Shown here piece after piece: positions 1 to 13,200 of a DNA stretch of 64,000 bases (position 1 is the stretch's first letter; each line of letters starts with the position of its first letter). The position numbers and the translations under genes were made by a program. Source of the stretch: Plectrocnemia conspersa (lineage: Eukaryota; Arthropoda; Insecta; Trichoptera; Polycentropodidae); NCBI GenBank assembly GCA_009617715.1, contig VTFK01000205.1, positions 62,001-126,000 of the forward strand, given 5' to 3'. The notes beneath the pieces were generated by a model. The model searched no databases. It was not told the origin of the DNA and worked only from the letters and a program-made list of their open reading frames with translations.

Positions 1-680
1 AAAGTGTTGTTATTAATGGGAAATTTCAATATAAACATAAATTAAACCTTAATTGTATACTACCTACCTTAAACTATCATATAATTTTATTTCTCAAATT
101 AATTATATCTTTGTGAAAAAATTTAGATACAATGATTATGTATCCTATATAATACAATTGATTTATATTAGTTAAATGCACAAGAAGTAACTAGCTATGT
201 TTAAACATAAATGAGAAGGATAATGTATATTATTATGCATTAAATAAATTTGTATTTGCGACATTTTTGTATCTAACACAATAATCGTAAGTTTAAGTAC
301 ATTTAGGTGTTTACGTTTGGTACATTTAGGCTCAAAATCATGGTTAAATTTCTTGGTATTTAAAGTTTTCAATTGCTGATTTTTTTGCTTTTGCTTTTTA
401 TTTTTTATTTTTCAATTTATTAAATCAATAATCAAGTTCAATTAAAAATATAAAAAAATAATATCATCGTTTTTTAGTATCTTGTGCAGAGCATATCTAC
501 TGCTCGAAATATTTATAAACGATTCTTGAAATCGATTCTCTTAAAAGCTCTCTTAAAAATTATGCCAAGAATGCCATTGATGTCATCTTCGAATGTAAAT
601 AAAACACTGAAATATAATCCAAAGACAGGGCTTGGATACAGTGCATTCTGTAAATCCTGAATTTATTCATTATTAATTAT

Positions 681-735
681 ATGTCTATGATGAACTGTGT
701 CATATTATTAGTGGGATTATGCGTTGCTGGTTTTG
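681..735 (+). other. Possible signal-peptide exon of the decayed + lectin
   Basis: An ATG opens a short hydrophobic peptide (MSMMNCVILLVGLCVAGF) followed by a G|GT donor-like step at 735/736. The 55 bases leave phase 1, as in every other signal exon of this array. It sits about 0.9 kb before the first decayed CTLD exon at 1626; the related + genes have 1.2 and 0.7 kb at this place. The sequence does not resemble the MKFIYFF signal exon of those genes, so this is only a positional and phase argument. Confidence 0.3.
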
Positions 736-1625
736 GTTGTGAATATCTATGACAGCCTCTCGAATTGATTCGCATTAGAAATGACAGTTGAACTAGTTGA
801 AATAACAGAGCTTCAAAGTCAAAACACGGAATTAAAATCACTTCGTAGCAAGCCATCTTATGAAAAATTATATCCAGCGAAACATGTTATTTTTTTTAAA
901 TTTTGAATCACTGTGATTAAAATAAGTTTATAAGGTTTTCCAAGAATTCGTATTGTAGTTCTAGTAATGAGTTTCTAATTATAAGGAAAACTTTGTCGTA
1001 AACTAGACTTGATGCGACTGTGTCTCTTCTTCATTAGAGTTAAACTAAATGAGATGTCACTTAATAAATATAATTAAAAACTACATGTTAAAGAATTTCA
1101 ATAATATTACAAAATAGTTATCTTGGGTAACGATTCAAGGTTTGTTTTGCTCTTTTGGTAAATTATCGCATCAGCTTAAGGTACATATATATTAGCATTG
1201 CTTCATTATAAATTATACATTGGCTTGCATAATATTTTTATAAATATTTTCATATACGTTAATGTCTAACAATTGTGGTAATAAATTTGTTTTATTTTCA
1301 AGTTAGTAAAGCCCATAAGAAAAGTCTTTCATGTTATTCTAGGTCCTTTGGTTCTTTTTGTGATTATATTTTAAGCATATAAGTTAAATGGATAAATAAA
1401 ATTCGAAACACAATTAACCTGGAATTATATTTTTTCTACAAAAAATATCTTATTTAAAATTTGTTATATATGCTGTGTTTTAGAATCAGGTCATATTTAG
1501 TATTAAGATAATTATTTCATAATAATTTTTATGTAATATAAACATACATATAAAAAATTATATTTCTATTTTTTTATCGCATATTTTTGCTGTTTAATGT
1601 ATTGAAATATCACATATTTTGATAG

Positions 1626-2450
1626 AATTCGCTTCTATTTCGAACAACAGTATTGAATATAAGTTATACAAAAAAAATGTGAATTGGAAAAATGCCAAAA
1701 TACTATGTGAAAACGAAAAGGCTCGCTTAATAACATTCAAGGAGCAAATAAACCAAACATTAAATAGAGAAAATCTACCAAATTTCACGCTCTTTTTTGA
1801 AGAGTTAAAATTTATTTTATTAAACGGAGAACCAGCTAATTTTTAGATAAGCAAATGGGTATTCTCAATATAGGAAAAATAAACGACTTTTGTTGCACTT
1901 ATCTTACGAGTTTTATTTGCTAAAGAAATATTTAAATTTAACACCAAATGTTTCTCAAAAGATATCGGTATGATTCTATCTAATTAATTATGTTTATATG
2001 TCACTAAATTAAATTATATTTTTTTTGTTATAGCTTACAAATATGCAGAATAAATAGATACATTTTAAAATATATATACATTTGATTCCACGACAGTGGA
2101 CATCAGCCGAAGCAATTTATGAAGCTAAAAATGAAATTTTAGCTATTATTTGTAATAAAATGGAACTCGACTTTGAACTGAAAATGTTTAATTAATTCGA
2201 TTAAAAAATAATATATACCTAATATATCTGAATAAAATTTTAACTGGCGTCTCCACGTTTGATGAAGCTAAGAAAATTGTTACTATACTAGTTACAGTTT
2301 TTTTATTATTATTTTTATGTAATATTATACATTTGAGCTGATTTTTATTATCTTGTGCAAGCTTTTTTTATATGCAAAAAAATCTTTAAGAGCAAAAGGA
2401 AAATCTCAGACTCTTGTACATATTATAACTAATGCTAAGTATAGTAGCGC
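1626..2450 (+). pseudogene. Decayed dual-CTLD lectin, + strand (lectin A)
   Basis: Three blocks match the + strand lectins further right. Exon 2 (1626-1967) keeps an AG acceptor, a GT donor and the core YKLYKKNVNWKNAKILCENE, then degenerates; the stretch INDFCCTYLTSFIC near 1880-1925 is the end of CTLD1, with lost reading frame and stops after it. Exon 3 (about 2032-2292) keeps the CTLD2 outline but has many stops, and its donor has changed from GGTA to GTTA. Exon 4 (about 2340-2450) has a block ending in cttgtgcaagc, nearly identical to the paralogue at 25080. The gene cannot encode a lectin. It marks the left end of the array as visible here and shows that the + orientation type once existed beside the four-CTLD gene. 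Confidence 0.8.
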
Positions 2451-2983
2451 ATGAAATTCAATATTAAGACCATGTTACAAATAAAATGTAGTAATATGTT
2501 ATAATTAATTTAAGCATGGTTATTAATTTTTTTTTTAAGTAATAAGCAAGATATTTGTATGTAGTATTAGCACATTATTAAAATAATTAACCTAAAATAA
2601 AATATTATTTATTGAAATTATTTTACATCTGATGCATAGATGTCGTTTATTAAATTTATTTTAAATATTGCTATCATCCTTTAAAACAATCTTGAAGTAA
2701 GAGGTCAAATTATTTTTTGACTATATTAGCTTGATGATAAAAAATAATAATATATATGTTTCTTTCTTATATTTAGTATAGCATTATTTTATTGACTGAC
2801 TAAATCGTAAATATTTTATTTTATAACTGATACACAACTTAGTTCAAATATACTTATTTATTATCACATTTTTACAATTGATTTTTATTTAAAGGTTATA
2901 TGAAATATTAAATTAATTTATAGACAATTAATTTTATTTTCGTCATTAGCAAAGTAGAATTATATTATTTTAAATTGCGAAAT

Positions 2984-5900
2984 TTATTCATCTGGTAATC
3001 GAGTGCCATGAGACATTTTATCATTTCCAGATGCCGGATTTGCTGATGCTGTATTAGAAGATTCCGATAATTTCTTCTCGCAAGCGAAGAAAGCTCTTGC
3101 ATCACAGCGTATGTCATTCAAGGTTCCGTCTCTGAACATGCTACCACAATCTTCACTATTATTCTGATCATCCGGTTGATATATGCTCCATTTTTCGTAC
3201 CCACTTTGCGACAGCAATTTTCCTAAAATATGTAATACAGTAAATAAAAAAGATCTACAATATTTTTGATAAGATTATTGTTTTGTACAATTCTAAGATT
3301 GGTATATCACAAAAATATCGTTTTACTTTTAAGAATGTATACTTGTGATTTTAGTTAGCAAAGAACAAAGTTAAAATACAGTATTTAAAGACAGTATGTT
3401 TTTAGTAACAACCAGAAAACTATTTGGGAAACAATAAAAACTTTTAATAAAAGATTATCAAATAAACATACATGAGAAAAATAAGCCATTCGAAACCTGT
3501 TGAATTATTTTTAGACTTCTCATATAAAACCTTCGAAATCCTTATTAGTTAAACAACAATTATACGACAACCGAATATTAAGTAGATACTAATGCCCAAA
3601 ATCCCATGATTAAAATTTCAACATGGAATTAGATTCTATGTACTTTAAGTCATTTAGTAAGCCAATAAACTTTGCACGAAATACTCGCAAAAAAATAAAA
3701 TAAAGAGCGAGAGTGAAAAATTACTATTTAAAACATGTAAAAAAATTTAGTATATTCTAAATATTTAACATCAATCACCACACATAATAAATAATATTAA
3801 TTTGTGTTGATATTTATATATATATGATACCTTCCAATGTCAAATGCACTCCTTCGTTGAACATATCGTGAAATCCAATGTGTATAAGTCCTTTTTCAAA
3901 GTTTCCGCGTAGTGAGTTTTGTGGATGTTCAGAGAACTTCTTTACTAGCATCTGAGCTTCAATTTCGCTATTTAAAATAATCAAATCAGCCTCTTCTGCT
4001 CTGCAAATTCTGAACGCATCTTGCCAGTTTCGAGGAGTTGTGTGAATCTTATAACATCTGTCCAATTCAAGTTCGTAGAAGTATCCTATTGATAACACAT
4101 AAATTATTATTTATTTTATAAACACATACAATATCTTATCTAATTCACCTGTGTCATATGTTTCACAAATTGGATTTTCTGTTACTGTTTTCATGTCTTT
4201 CCTGCAGACGAAATTTTCCTTAGTGGCACAATTTCCATCCAAATATTCACCATACTTTCTTACTACGATGCAATCTTCGTTACCGTTATCATTATTTGGT
4301 TCTCCAATAGCCCAATAAGAATATACTTCATGGATAGAATTACCTTTACTCAAATTATTATCAATATATATTAGTTAGTACAGGTAGTAGGCGCGTACGG
4401 TGAGATACTTTCCGTTATCTCTCACTCACTCTCGACACTTAACACGCGAGCGAGTGAAAGGAAAAGTATCACACCGTACGCGCCTGACAGGTAGTCATGA
4501 TGTAACAATGATTTTTATGTTTATATTCTAAATAATTAAATTATAAAATATTTTTGCTAGAAGAAAATGATTTTAAGAATAGAAAAATATCTATATTAAA
4601 ATAAAATTTGGGTTCACAAATATGTAACGATAGTGTGAAATAACTAAATAATTTTATAACTTAATGCACAAAAATATTTTAAATAATGTACTAATAATAT
4701 AATATCAAGGACTTTAAAAATGTACACCGACATCAGTACAAATCATTATTTTAAACCTACATAGATAAATTTATATAATTGTGTTTACTATACTATTAAA
4801 TAAAGAACAGCAACTTTATATAATATGTGTATACTATACTAATAAATTAAAAATATATTTGAGATAATCAATGTGAATCGTGATTTATAGTATCAGATTA
4901 TATATAGTGTGGTTAATTGTTTATTTATCTTAAAGCTATCCATCATAAAATTAATTTTAACTTCCAATGTAAATTTCCATTATAATATAATGTAATGTTT
5001 ACAGTGACTAGTATAAATGGGTATTAATATAAATACTTGTACGTATTGTAATCACTTAGACTTTAAAAATAGTTTGTAATCTAAATTTATGGCTTATTCT
5101 AAAGAGCCTTAATTAAATGAATATACATATATGTTTTTATGCATGGTTTTAAGTTTATCTAACTAGCAAGAAAGATCATTTTTCAATCATTTTTTAATAA
5201 TTAGCGTATAGCCCTAAATTAAATTGAAACATATTAATAGTATTTTTTCATCCTTTCTTATGTGACTGTGTGTATTTAATTTTATATTCATAGAATATAT
5301 CAAATGCTTATTAACCTCTAAGTGTAACAAAGTTTCCTTCAGAAAATCTGTCGTGAATTCCAATGTAAAACTGCGTTATAGAATAGTCCACAATTTTAAA
5401 AATAGCCAATAATTCTTCCCTTGAAGTAGGGATCAACAATTCTCCTCCTTCGGCTTCACACGTTGTTATGGCTTCGGAAAAATTTTGCTTCACATTATGC
5501 ACTTTATAAAATGCACCAAATTTTCCCAAAAATGTATAATCTTTTCTAAAGAATTTATCCGGTTTTAGATCTACAACTATATACTTATGTAAAAATTTAG
5601 AAATGTTAAAAACTTATATATTATATTTTAATAGTTTACCATTAGGTTGTCTCATTTCAGACAATTTCGTTTTGGAGGGTTGCTCACATATAAAAAATGC
5701 TTTTGTGTGACAAAGTATATCGTTTAATCTTCCATCTTTATCTATAGCCAAGCAATGTTTATCTTCAATAGTCGGTTTACCTGAGACCCAATTCTTGTAA
5801 GGAACATCAGAAAATTGTTCATCTTAAATGAAAATAATTTAAAAAAATAAATGTAACAGTCAATTTAGTTTATTATATATTTACTAGAATAAATATAATT

Positions 5901-7060
5901 TATTAAAAGATTAAAATAAATTAAAATGTAAATATTTTATGTATCGAGGAACATTTTTTAAGAACGATAATTGATAATTACTAAGCTTATTAGGACGAAG
6001 TATTTTAGCAATAGAAATAACTCAAGTGTCTATATACGTCTGCAGGTAGATAATCATTAACTGTTAAACACAAACACGGCAGTAAATTTAAATATACAAC
6101 AACAAGGCATATTAAAAGTAAAATACATACCAAGGACTGTCATGTATTTTCCTTTTTCAAACAATTCGTGCACTCCTATGAACGCTAAAGATGGAAATTT
6201 GGTATATCTAGCTGTATATTTAGGCTCTTTAAACACCGACGATATAAATTCTTCCTCTGCCTTATCTCGGATTATAGCCAAATTAGATCCTTCTGATTCA
6301 CAAATAGTTCTAGCATCTGCCCATTTTCGGGAGTTCATATGTATTTTATAGCATTTTTCAATTCCAGGCAAATGTCTGTATTCTATAAAAATATTTAATG
6401 ATTAACTAGCATAAAGCATTTTTTATACATTTATTACCGGAATCATTTGAAGCACAATTAGGATTATGATGAGTGATTCTATAATCAGTATCATATTCGA
6501 CAGCAGATTTCTGACAAAGAAACGGATTTTTATCACGACACAAAAAATCGTGAAGATTTCCATTTTGCCTCAAAGCTATACAGCTCTCATCTGGGGATCC
6601 ATTGGGTTCACGGGGGAAATCCCATATATTGTGATAGTATTGTATAGATTTTCCTGTAAATTTTATTCGATTAATTTATTATAGTTATTTATATTATTAT
6701 TACTAAATACCTTTTAGTGTTAAATATTCTTCGTAAGTAAAATATCTGTGCATTCCTATATAAGCAAATTCACTATGGGGTTTAAAAATGCTTCGCATAA
6801 CTTGAACATCTTGGTCGTTTCTAGGCAATGCCAAAGTAGCATTTTCTGACATACATATTTTCCTTGCGTCGTTCCATAGTACGTTGTAATTGTGAAATTT
6901 ATAATATACACCAATATTTGGGTAAAACGTGTACTCTAAAATAATATTAATGACAGTTGATATCGTTACCTGATAATGCAAAATTAATACCTTGAGCGTT
7001 GCTTTTTATTATTGAAACTATAATTATAAATACGCAAAAGTTGTGAAACAACCTATCCAT
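2984..7060 (-). CDS. Four-CTLD secreted C-type lectin, nine exons (lectin B)
   Basis: Exons on the minus strand: 7060-6991, 6935-6711, 6653-6438, 6382-6131, 5822-5640, 5576-5316, 4343-4149, 4085-3831, 3222-2984 (stop TAA). All borders are GT-AG, all introns phase 1, total 1896 bases, 631 residues. Exon 1 is a signal peptide (MDRLFHNFCVFIIIVSIIKS). CTLD1 is about residues 24-160 with REPN and LHDFLC; CTLD2 about 171-310 with a non-canonical GKPT in place of EPN but LNDILC kept; CTLD3 about 316-457 with GEPN; CTLD4 about 468-605 with QPDD and LNDIRC. The tail ends in RLPDE. Exon 5 has no stop and runs to a good donor, and exon 6 has no signal peptide near it, so the two halves form one gene. 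The first half resembles the + lectins at 16.2 and 23.4 kb; the second resembles the gene at 20.1-22.0 kb. Expected role: secreted pattern recognition through multivalent sugar binding. The 63-base intron 5 has an in-frame stop, so retaining it would give a two-CTLD protein. Confidence 0.85.
4389..4485. mobile_element. Small MITE with GC-rich inverted ends
   Basis: Ends are inverted copies: ggcgcgtacggtgagatact at the left and agtatcacaccgtacgcgcc at the right. The element is flanked by the direct repeat acaggtagt (4380-4388 and 4487-4495), which looks like a target-site duplication of 8-9 bases, as made by hAT- or Mutator-type transposases. It lies in intron 6 of the four-CTLD gene and has no coding capacity. 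A relative sits at about 28077. Confidence 0.75.
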
Positions 7061-7883
7061 TGTATTTTATTATAAGAACTGTTGAATAAAGTGACGTAAA
7101 GACGAGCGAGTACCGCTTCGCTTCTATCCGACTGACATTGGTATGTGTGTAATAATGCAGAGATTTTAAACCATATTTCAAGGCTAACAATTTTTATTTA
7201 AATATAATAATTATTAAATTAATAAAATACATAGGACAATCCTACAACAAAATTATGTATATTATTTCGGTAAGAAATAGTCGAATATATTTCCATTTCC
7301 TTATATTAATACTTTATAATTATTATAAAGGAAATAAATGTTTTAAAATCAAATAACCTAAGTAATTATTTAAAAAGTAAGAATTATTTTAAAACCATTT
7401 TCATCATAAAAGAAAATTATTATTTTAAATAATTTTTTTTCTATATTTGCATTTTCTTTCTGTCGATAAAATAGATTAAATATTTAGGATTCATTAAAAA
7501 TCGGTCTTTCTATATTGTGTTAAAACATCCATGAATATAACTATTATATACAATATAAATTAATTTATATAAATTTACTAAATTATTATATGCGTTTTAT
7601 GAATTTAATGTAGCTTTTATAATTAATGGCATATTACAATTGCTGAACATATTCTACAGTGATTCAGACACTGGATCTGAAACATCAATGGTGATTTTAC
7701 AGAACAGCTATATTTTATATATTTTATTATTTTATTTTCTCGCATATTTATTTTTTCGATTTAACTAACAAAATTCCTCTAGATGTATGCTAAACATTTC
7801 TATCATAAATTATTGAAACATACATATTTTAAAAATATGAAAAGCAAAGAATGTAAAAATGAAAATATAAATATTTATAAAAA

Positions 7884-8411
7884 TGACACATTGGGTGTCG
7901 TTGGCATTGATGCAACAAGTTAATCACCTGTCCAACCAGAAAAATTTTGTAAAGCCAATAAAAATATTAGCGTCAGACAAGATCGGCAGCCAGCGAGCGT
8001 TGGACAGAACAGTGAACACCCCATAAATAACTATCTACATTGAATCTACTTAAAATGAGTATTATATAAATTGGCGATAAAATTTACCTTACATAAATGG
8101 TTTGAAATACCTATTAAATATATAAATAATAAGCAATATTTATCTAATATATTATTGTGATAAATTTCCTTGAGTTAAATAATTTAGGTATTTTAAACCA
8201 TTTATGTATGGTAAATCTTATTGCTAATTTACATAATTCTCCTTTTAAACAGATTCGTTACAGACAATTATTTATGGGGTATTTACTGTTCTGACTAACG
8301 CTCATTCGCTGCCACTTGCTTGCACCTGACCTGTCTAACATTTAAATTAAAAACTTGTTATAATTAATTAATAACTCGTTGCGTTATGGCTAACGACATC
8401 CAGTGTATCAT
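7884..8411. mobile_element. Foldback element with long terminal inverted repeats
   Basis: The left arm (about 7884-8095) pairs with the right arm (about 8200-8411). Matching landmarks are tgtcgttggcattgatgcaa against the reverse complement of ttgcgttatggctaacgaca, and caccccataaataa against ttatttatggggta. The arms are imperfect but colinear over some 200 bases around a short AT-rich middle. No protein is encoded. This is a non-autonomous DNA transposon of the foldback or long-inverted-repeat kind, lying upstream of the four-CTLD gene. Confidence 0.75.
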
Positions 8412-8689
8412 CAAGTACTGATCAGACCCAATGCTACTTAACTTCAGTCATTGGCTACACCAATGCTAATGCACAGTTTATTTATTTTAGTGCACATATT
8501 ATTCGCTCAATGTAATTTTTTTTATTGCACATAAATGTATTTATTTCATGCTTATTTTATATCAGGATAATATAACGTGTTTAAAAACAAAAACATTATT
8601 CTATTTATTCACTAAATATTTTTTTCTATTTTAGAATTTTTTTTAAAATATACACTTGCTCGGAAAAAATCTTTTACATTTTAGACGGA

Positions 8690-9140
8690 TGTATTTTTAG
8701 CAGAAATACTTCCGTCGATAACTTGGGTTTGAATATCGAGAAGGAATGGAGATTTTCTATGCATATCGTTAAAATTTGCGATAAGGCGTCGAGGATGCTC
8801 GGCTTCGTTATGCGGAATGCGTGTCACTTTAATAATGTATCGTTAATTCACGTCATGAACACCATGTTGGAGAGAATTAAAAGTAATTTTTTGAGGTATC
8901 TCTACAAGAGGGAGTACGAGTCTTTGTATCATAGTGAATTTTCACTAGGAGCGTCGGATTATAATTTATTGCATTCTTTAAAAGCATTTTTTAAATGTGC
9001 TAAAGAGCAGTTTTGACAACGCGTCAATTCTAAGTGCTCTAAGAGAGTCGCAATCGCGTTCCTCATTCTTGTTCTTTGCGGCCAGGACGTCAGCGCTTGA
9101 GAACGCTTCTCTTACACTAAACTTCCAGCTTCCCAATGAG
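8690..9140 (+). mobile_element. Non-LTR retrotransposon fragment, end of reverse transcriptase
   Basis: The reading frame carries VDNLGLNIEKEW, then HIVKICDKASRMLGFVMRN and later FLRYLYKREYESLY. These are the landmarks after the catalytic core in jockey/R1-like reverse transcriptases (the D-LGV-F-D, H-I-CDKASRMLGF and RFLRYLYKR blocks). The piece between the second and third block is deleted, and the frame shifts near 9000, after which the homologous DNA runs on to about 9140. A second copy of the end lies at 42370. Confidence 0.75.
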
Positions 9141-10205
9141 CTCCTTAAACCCAATGATGCTTTTTTTTTGCTTGTTAGGTATGCATCCTAACTGTTTCTT
9201 AATTATTTTTTAAATGTTTAATTGTGTAATTATTGTTTGTATATTTGCCATTATGTCGCATTGGAGAAATTTGTAAAATCCTATTTGACAGATTTGTAAT
9301 AAAAAATTAAATATAATATACTACCTAACCAGTTTATAATATATTTTTTGTACTATTCAATTAACTACTTTTCAGCAATATTTGGAACAATAAAAGCATC
9401 AACCTTATAATTATATCTAAATATAAATTTCCCATTCCTATTCTTTCATCGATTTATCAACATTATTTTTATAAGCATGTATAAAAACGTGTAATTATAA
9501 GTACATCTGTACGAAAATTTATATTGCTAAATAATCTTTCAACGCACATATCTAATAAATAAGTTATCGAAGGTCAAATTCATCAATATTTCTCTTAAAT
9601 TAGTATAATTGTAAAATATTCCATACTTTATGTATCATAACCAGAGATCAAAGATCATAAAATTAAAATAAATAACAAGAACGATATTTATGTATAGATT
9701 GAGTTTTTTTATATTTTTCAGTATATAGCAGAAAACATAAACCAGAATTTTTTTTTTAAAAAATACGATTAAAATGATTTACATCACCACTTTACTGACC
9801 ATTGTTAAACCACAGCGGATTTTTTTCTGTTCATAGTAATCGAATAAAATTCGTAGAAATGATATATATTACCTTTTCCTTATTTTCTATATTATTTCAT
9901 TGTATCTTATATTTTATTGCATATAACTATTTTTGCTGTAAATCATATTTGTTTTAAATTATTTTTAAAGAATGTGCTTTTTTTTGTAAATTTAATAATA
10001 ATAAAAAATACATGTTATACATATATGATATTTTATTTTATATAATATAATATAATGATTTTTATATCCTATTTTTAATATTATTATTAGTAACCTTATA
10101 TAATATGATATTCATTGAAATGTAGAAAATCATTTCAACTATTCATATGATTGATGATTTAAAATATTTTTATGGTAAACTAATTTTTTTAAAGATTTCC
10201 AGTAT
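9141..10205. other. AT-rich spacer, nothing recognised
   Basis: About 1.1 kb of very AT-rich DNA between the retroelement fragment and the 3' end of the decayed lectin C. I see no exon, no inverted repeat and no known element in it. Confidence 0.6.
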
Positions 10206-13200
10206 TTAATCATCTGGCAATCGAGTACCACGAGATTTATCATTCCCAGATGCCGGATTTGCTGATGTGATATGAGAAGAACCAGATAGATTATTTTCAC
10301 AAGCGAAAAAAGCTCTTGCGTCACAAGGTATGTCATTCAATGTTCCATCTCTGAACATGCCACCACAGTCTTCCCCATCGTTCTTATTATCAGGTTGATT
10401 TAAGCTCCATTTTTCGTAGCCACTTTGGGAAAGTAATGTGCCTAAAATATGTAATACAATACATAATAATAAAAAAAAAATGAAATAGTCCACAATATTT
10501 TTAAATAAGAAAATAAAATAAAAAATATATACATATACTTTAAATATCTAAATAAACATATGTAGATACAAGGTATAAAGAAAAAATGTTCAAAAGCCTA
10601 GAAAATCCACAATCATTTTATTGGTCTATGTCTGTTCCTGTTCTCTTTTTTTGCATCAATCGGTTTTCAACACTATGATCATACTATTTTACGAAGCTCA
10701 GGAGCAATTTCTTTTTTTACAAATTTAATCGATCAATTGCAGAATTTAAACACACTTAGACCTTTTCTCAGGTCAAATCGGACAAACTGCAGCCAAATTC
10801 GGTATGGAAATTAATTAAAATAATATCAGTAATAGTACATAATTAAGAATCAGAATAAGTAAAAAATTATATTACAATATGTACTATTTTACTAAAATTA
10901 CGTAAACATATTATATAATATTCAATAGGGTTAATAAATCATATACCTTCCAATGTCAAATGTACTCCTTCATTGAACATATCATGAAATCCAACGTGCA
11001 TGAGTCCTTTTTCAAAATTTTTGTGTTTTCTGGATGTTCAGAAAACTTTCTTACTAACATCTGAGCTTCAACTTTGCTATTTAGAATGATCAAATCCGCT
11101 TCTTCTGCTCTGCAAATTTTAAACGCATCTGCTCAGTTTCTGGGATTTGTGTGCATCTTATAGCATTTGTCTAATTCCAGCTCATAGAAATATTCTGGTA
11201 AAAAACATATAAATTAAAATATTTTTAAAAATGAATACAATATAAACATTAATTTACCTGTGTCATATGTTTCACATACGGTATTCTCTGTTACTGTTTT
11301 CATGTCTTTTTTACAGACGAAATTTTCTTTAATAGCACAATTTTCATCGTGATATACACCATATTTTCTCAATACGATGCAATCCTCGTTTTCGTTATAG
11401 TTATTTGGTTCTCCAGGAGCCCAATGAGAATATACTCTATTAATAGGAGTACCTAATTTAGTAAACATAAAGTTAATCGTAAGTGAAATAATACATATTC
11501 CTAATAATTTAGAATTTATCTAATATTTATTTTTGGTTCATAAATATCTGTTAAAATATATTTAAACATATAGAGTTTTATATAATACAATAATAGTATG
11601 CTTACGCATCCTTATTATTAAAGTATATTTTAAAGTCTGTTTTAACAAATTTATTTAGTAATATACGATCTGTAATCTGCCTAGCAATGTGTTCTAAAAC
11701 TTAAGCCTAAACTTACAGTATGTGCTGAAAAATAATTATGCTATCATGTCAATCAAAGCAAGAGTCCGCAAAAGAATTAAAAAATACAGGTGCTATTGAT
11801 ATGTAATTAAACTTAAGTGTTGGGTATAAACTATCATAACTTAATTACGTACTTTCTTTCAGTTGAAACTATTTCCTGTTTTTGGGTATGCTATCTGAAT
11901 TTTACTGGAAATAAAGCTAGCAAAAACCGCCTATTGACATAGGAGGTTTTGACGCTTAAGATTTATTGACACCAATGATGAAAGGCAAAGCTTACAAATA
12001 TACAAACCCAGTTATTTATTAGAAACATACCCATCAGATTATTTTTTTTAAGTAATTGCAATAATATTGACATTATTTATATAAAAAATGCTAATTGTTT
12101 TTAACCTTTAAGTTTCCTTTAGAAAATGTATCATAATTCCCAACATAAAATCGTGTTATAAAATGATCGGTAATTTTTAATATAGCCAATAATTCTTCCC
12201 TTGAAGCAGTTATCAACAATTCTCCTCCTTCAGCTGCACACGTTGTTATGGCTTCGGAAAAATTTTGTTTAAAATTATGCACTTTATAAAATGCGCCAAA
12301 TTTTCCCAAAAACGTATAATCTTTTCTAAAGAATTTATCTGGTTTTGAATCTACAACTATAGAATTACGTTTATATTTAACAGCATCAAAATTTTTGATA
12401 TAAAAATACAATACTGTACCATTGGGTTGTGTTAGTTCAGACAATTTTGTTTTGGAGGGTTGTTCGCAAATAAAAAATGCGTGTGTTACAAAGTATATCG
12501 TTTAATCTGCCATCTTTATCTATAGCCAAGCAATGTCGATCTTCAATAGTTGGTTTTCCTAAAGCCCATTTTGCGTAAAGGACATCAGGGAATTGTTCAT
12601 CTAAAATTAAATTAATATAACACATAATTAAAAAAGAATGCAAAATTTTATATTACATTTTTTTAAACTATTTATATTTTTTCTACTGTAGGGTGATCCA
12701 ATTTGAGTTTCTAGAACTATAAATCAGAAGACTTTCAATAATCACGCGTGTTCAAAGTGTCAAAGTGAGGCGTCCATTTAATTGTTATTATTTTTCATAA
12801 TTAATCAAATGTTCAATTTATTAAAAAATTTAAGAGACGTCCTTAAATTTGTATGTTATTTTTTTAAAGTTTAGAAACTAAAGTTGGATCGTCTTTTAAT
12901 ATAAATAGAAATTCAAATACACTTTTATGTTAGCAAGAAAAAAACTTTTCATTAAGGTACTTTAGATGATTATTTAATTAATTAAGACTTAGAATTAATC
13001 CAATTGTCTATATATGTTTGCAGATAATCACTAGCTGTTAAACACAAACACGACACTCGATTTCAATATATAATAACAAGGCAATTAAAAGTTTAATAGA
13101 TACCAAGAACTGTAATGTAATTTCCTTTCTCAAATAGTTCATATACTCCTATGTACGCCAAAGTAGGAAATTTTGTATATTTAGCTGTATATTTAGGTTC

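Noticed and set aside
18..27. GGGAAATTTC kappaB-like word at the left edge
   Set aside because: No start codon or gene of the right orientation is near; chance occurrence is likely in AT-rich DNA.
781..906. 41-codon open frame with an ELQSQNTELKSLR stretch
   Set aside because: Too short and without a family; the Leu/Gln-rich look alone is not evidence of a gene.
6616..6625. GGGGAAATCC kappaB-like word
   Set aside because: It lies inside coding exon 3 of lectin B and is explained by the protein sequence.
2984..7060. Reading lectin B as two separate dual-CTLD genes
   Set aside because: Exon 5 has no stop before its donor, exon 6 starts 63 bases later with a matching phase-1 acceptor, and there is no signal exon between. 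The decayed sister has the same arrangement.
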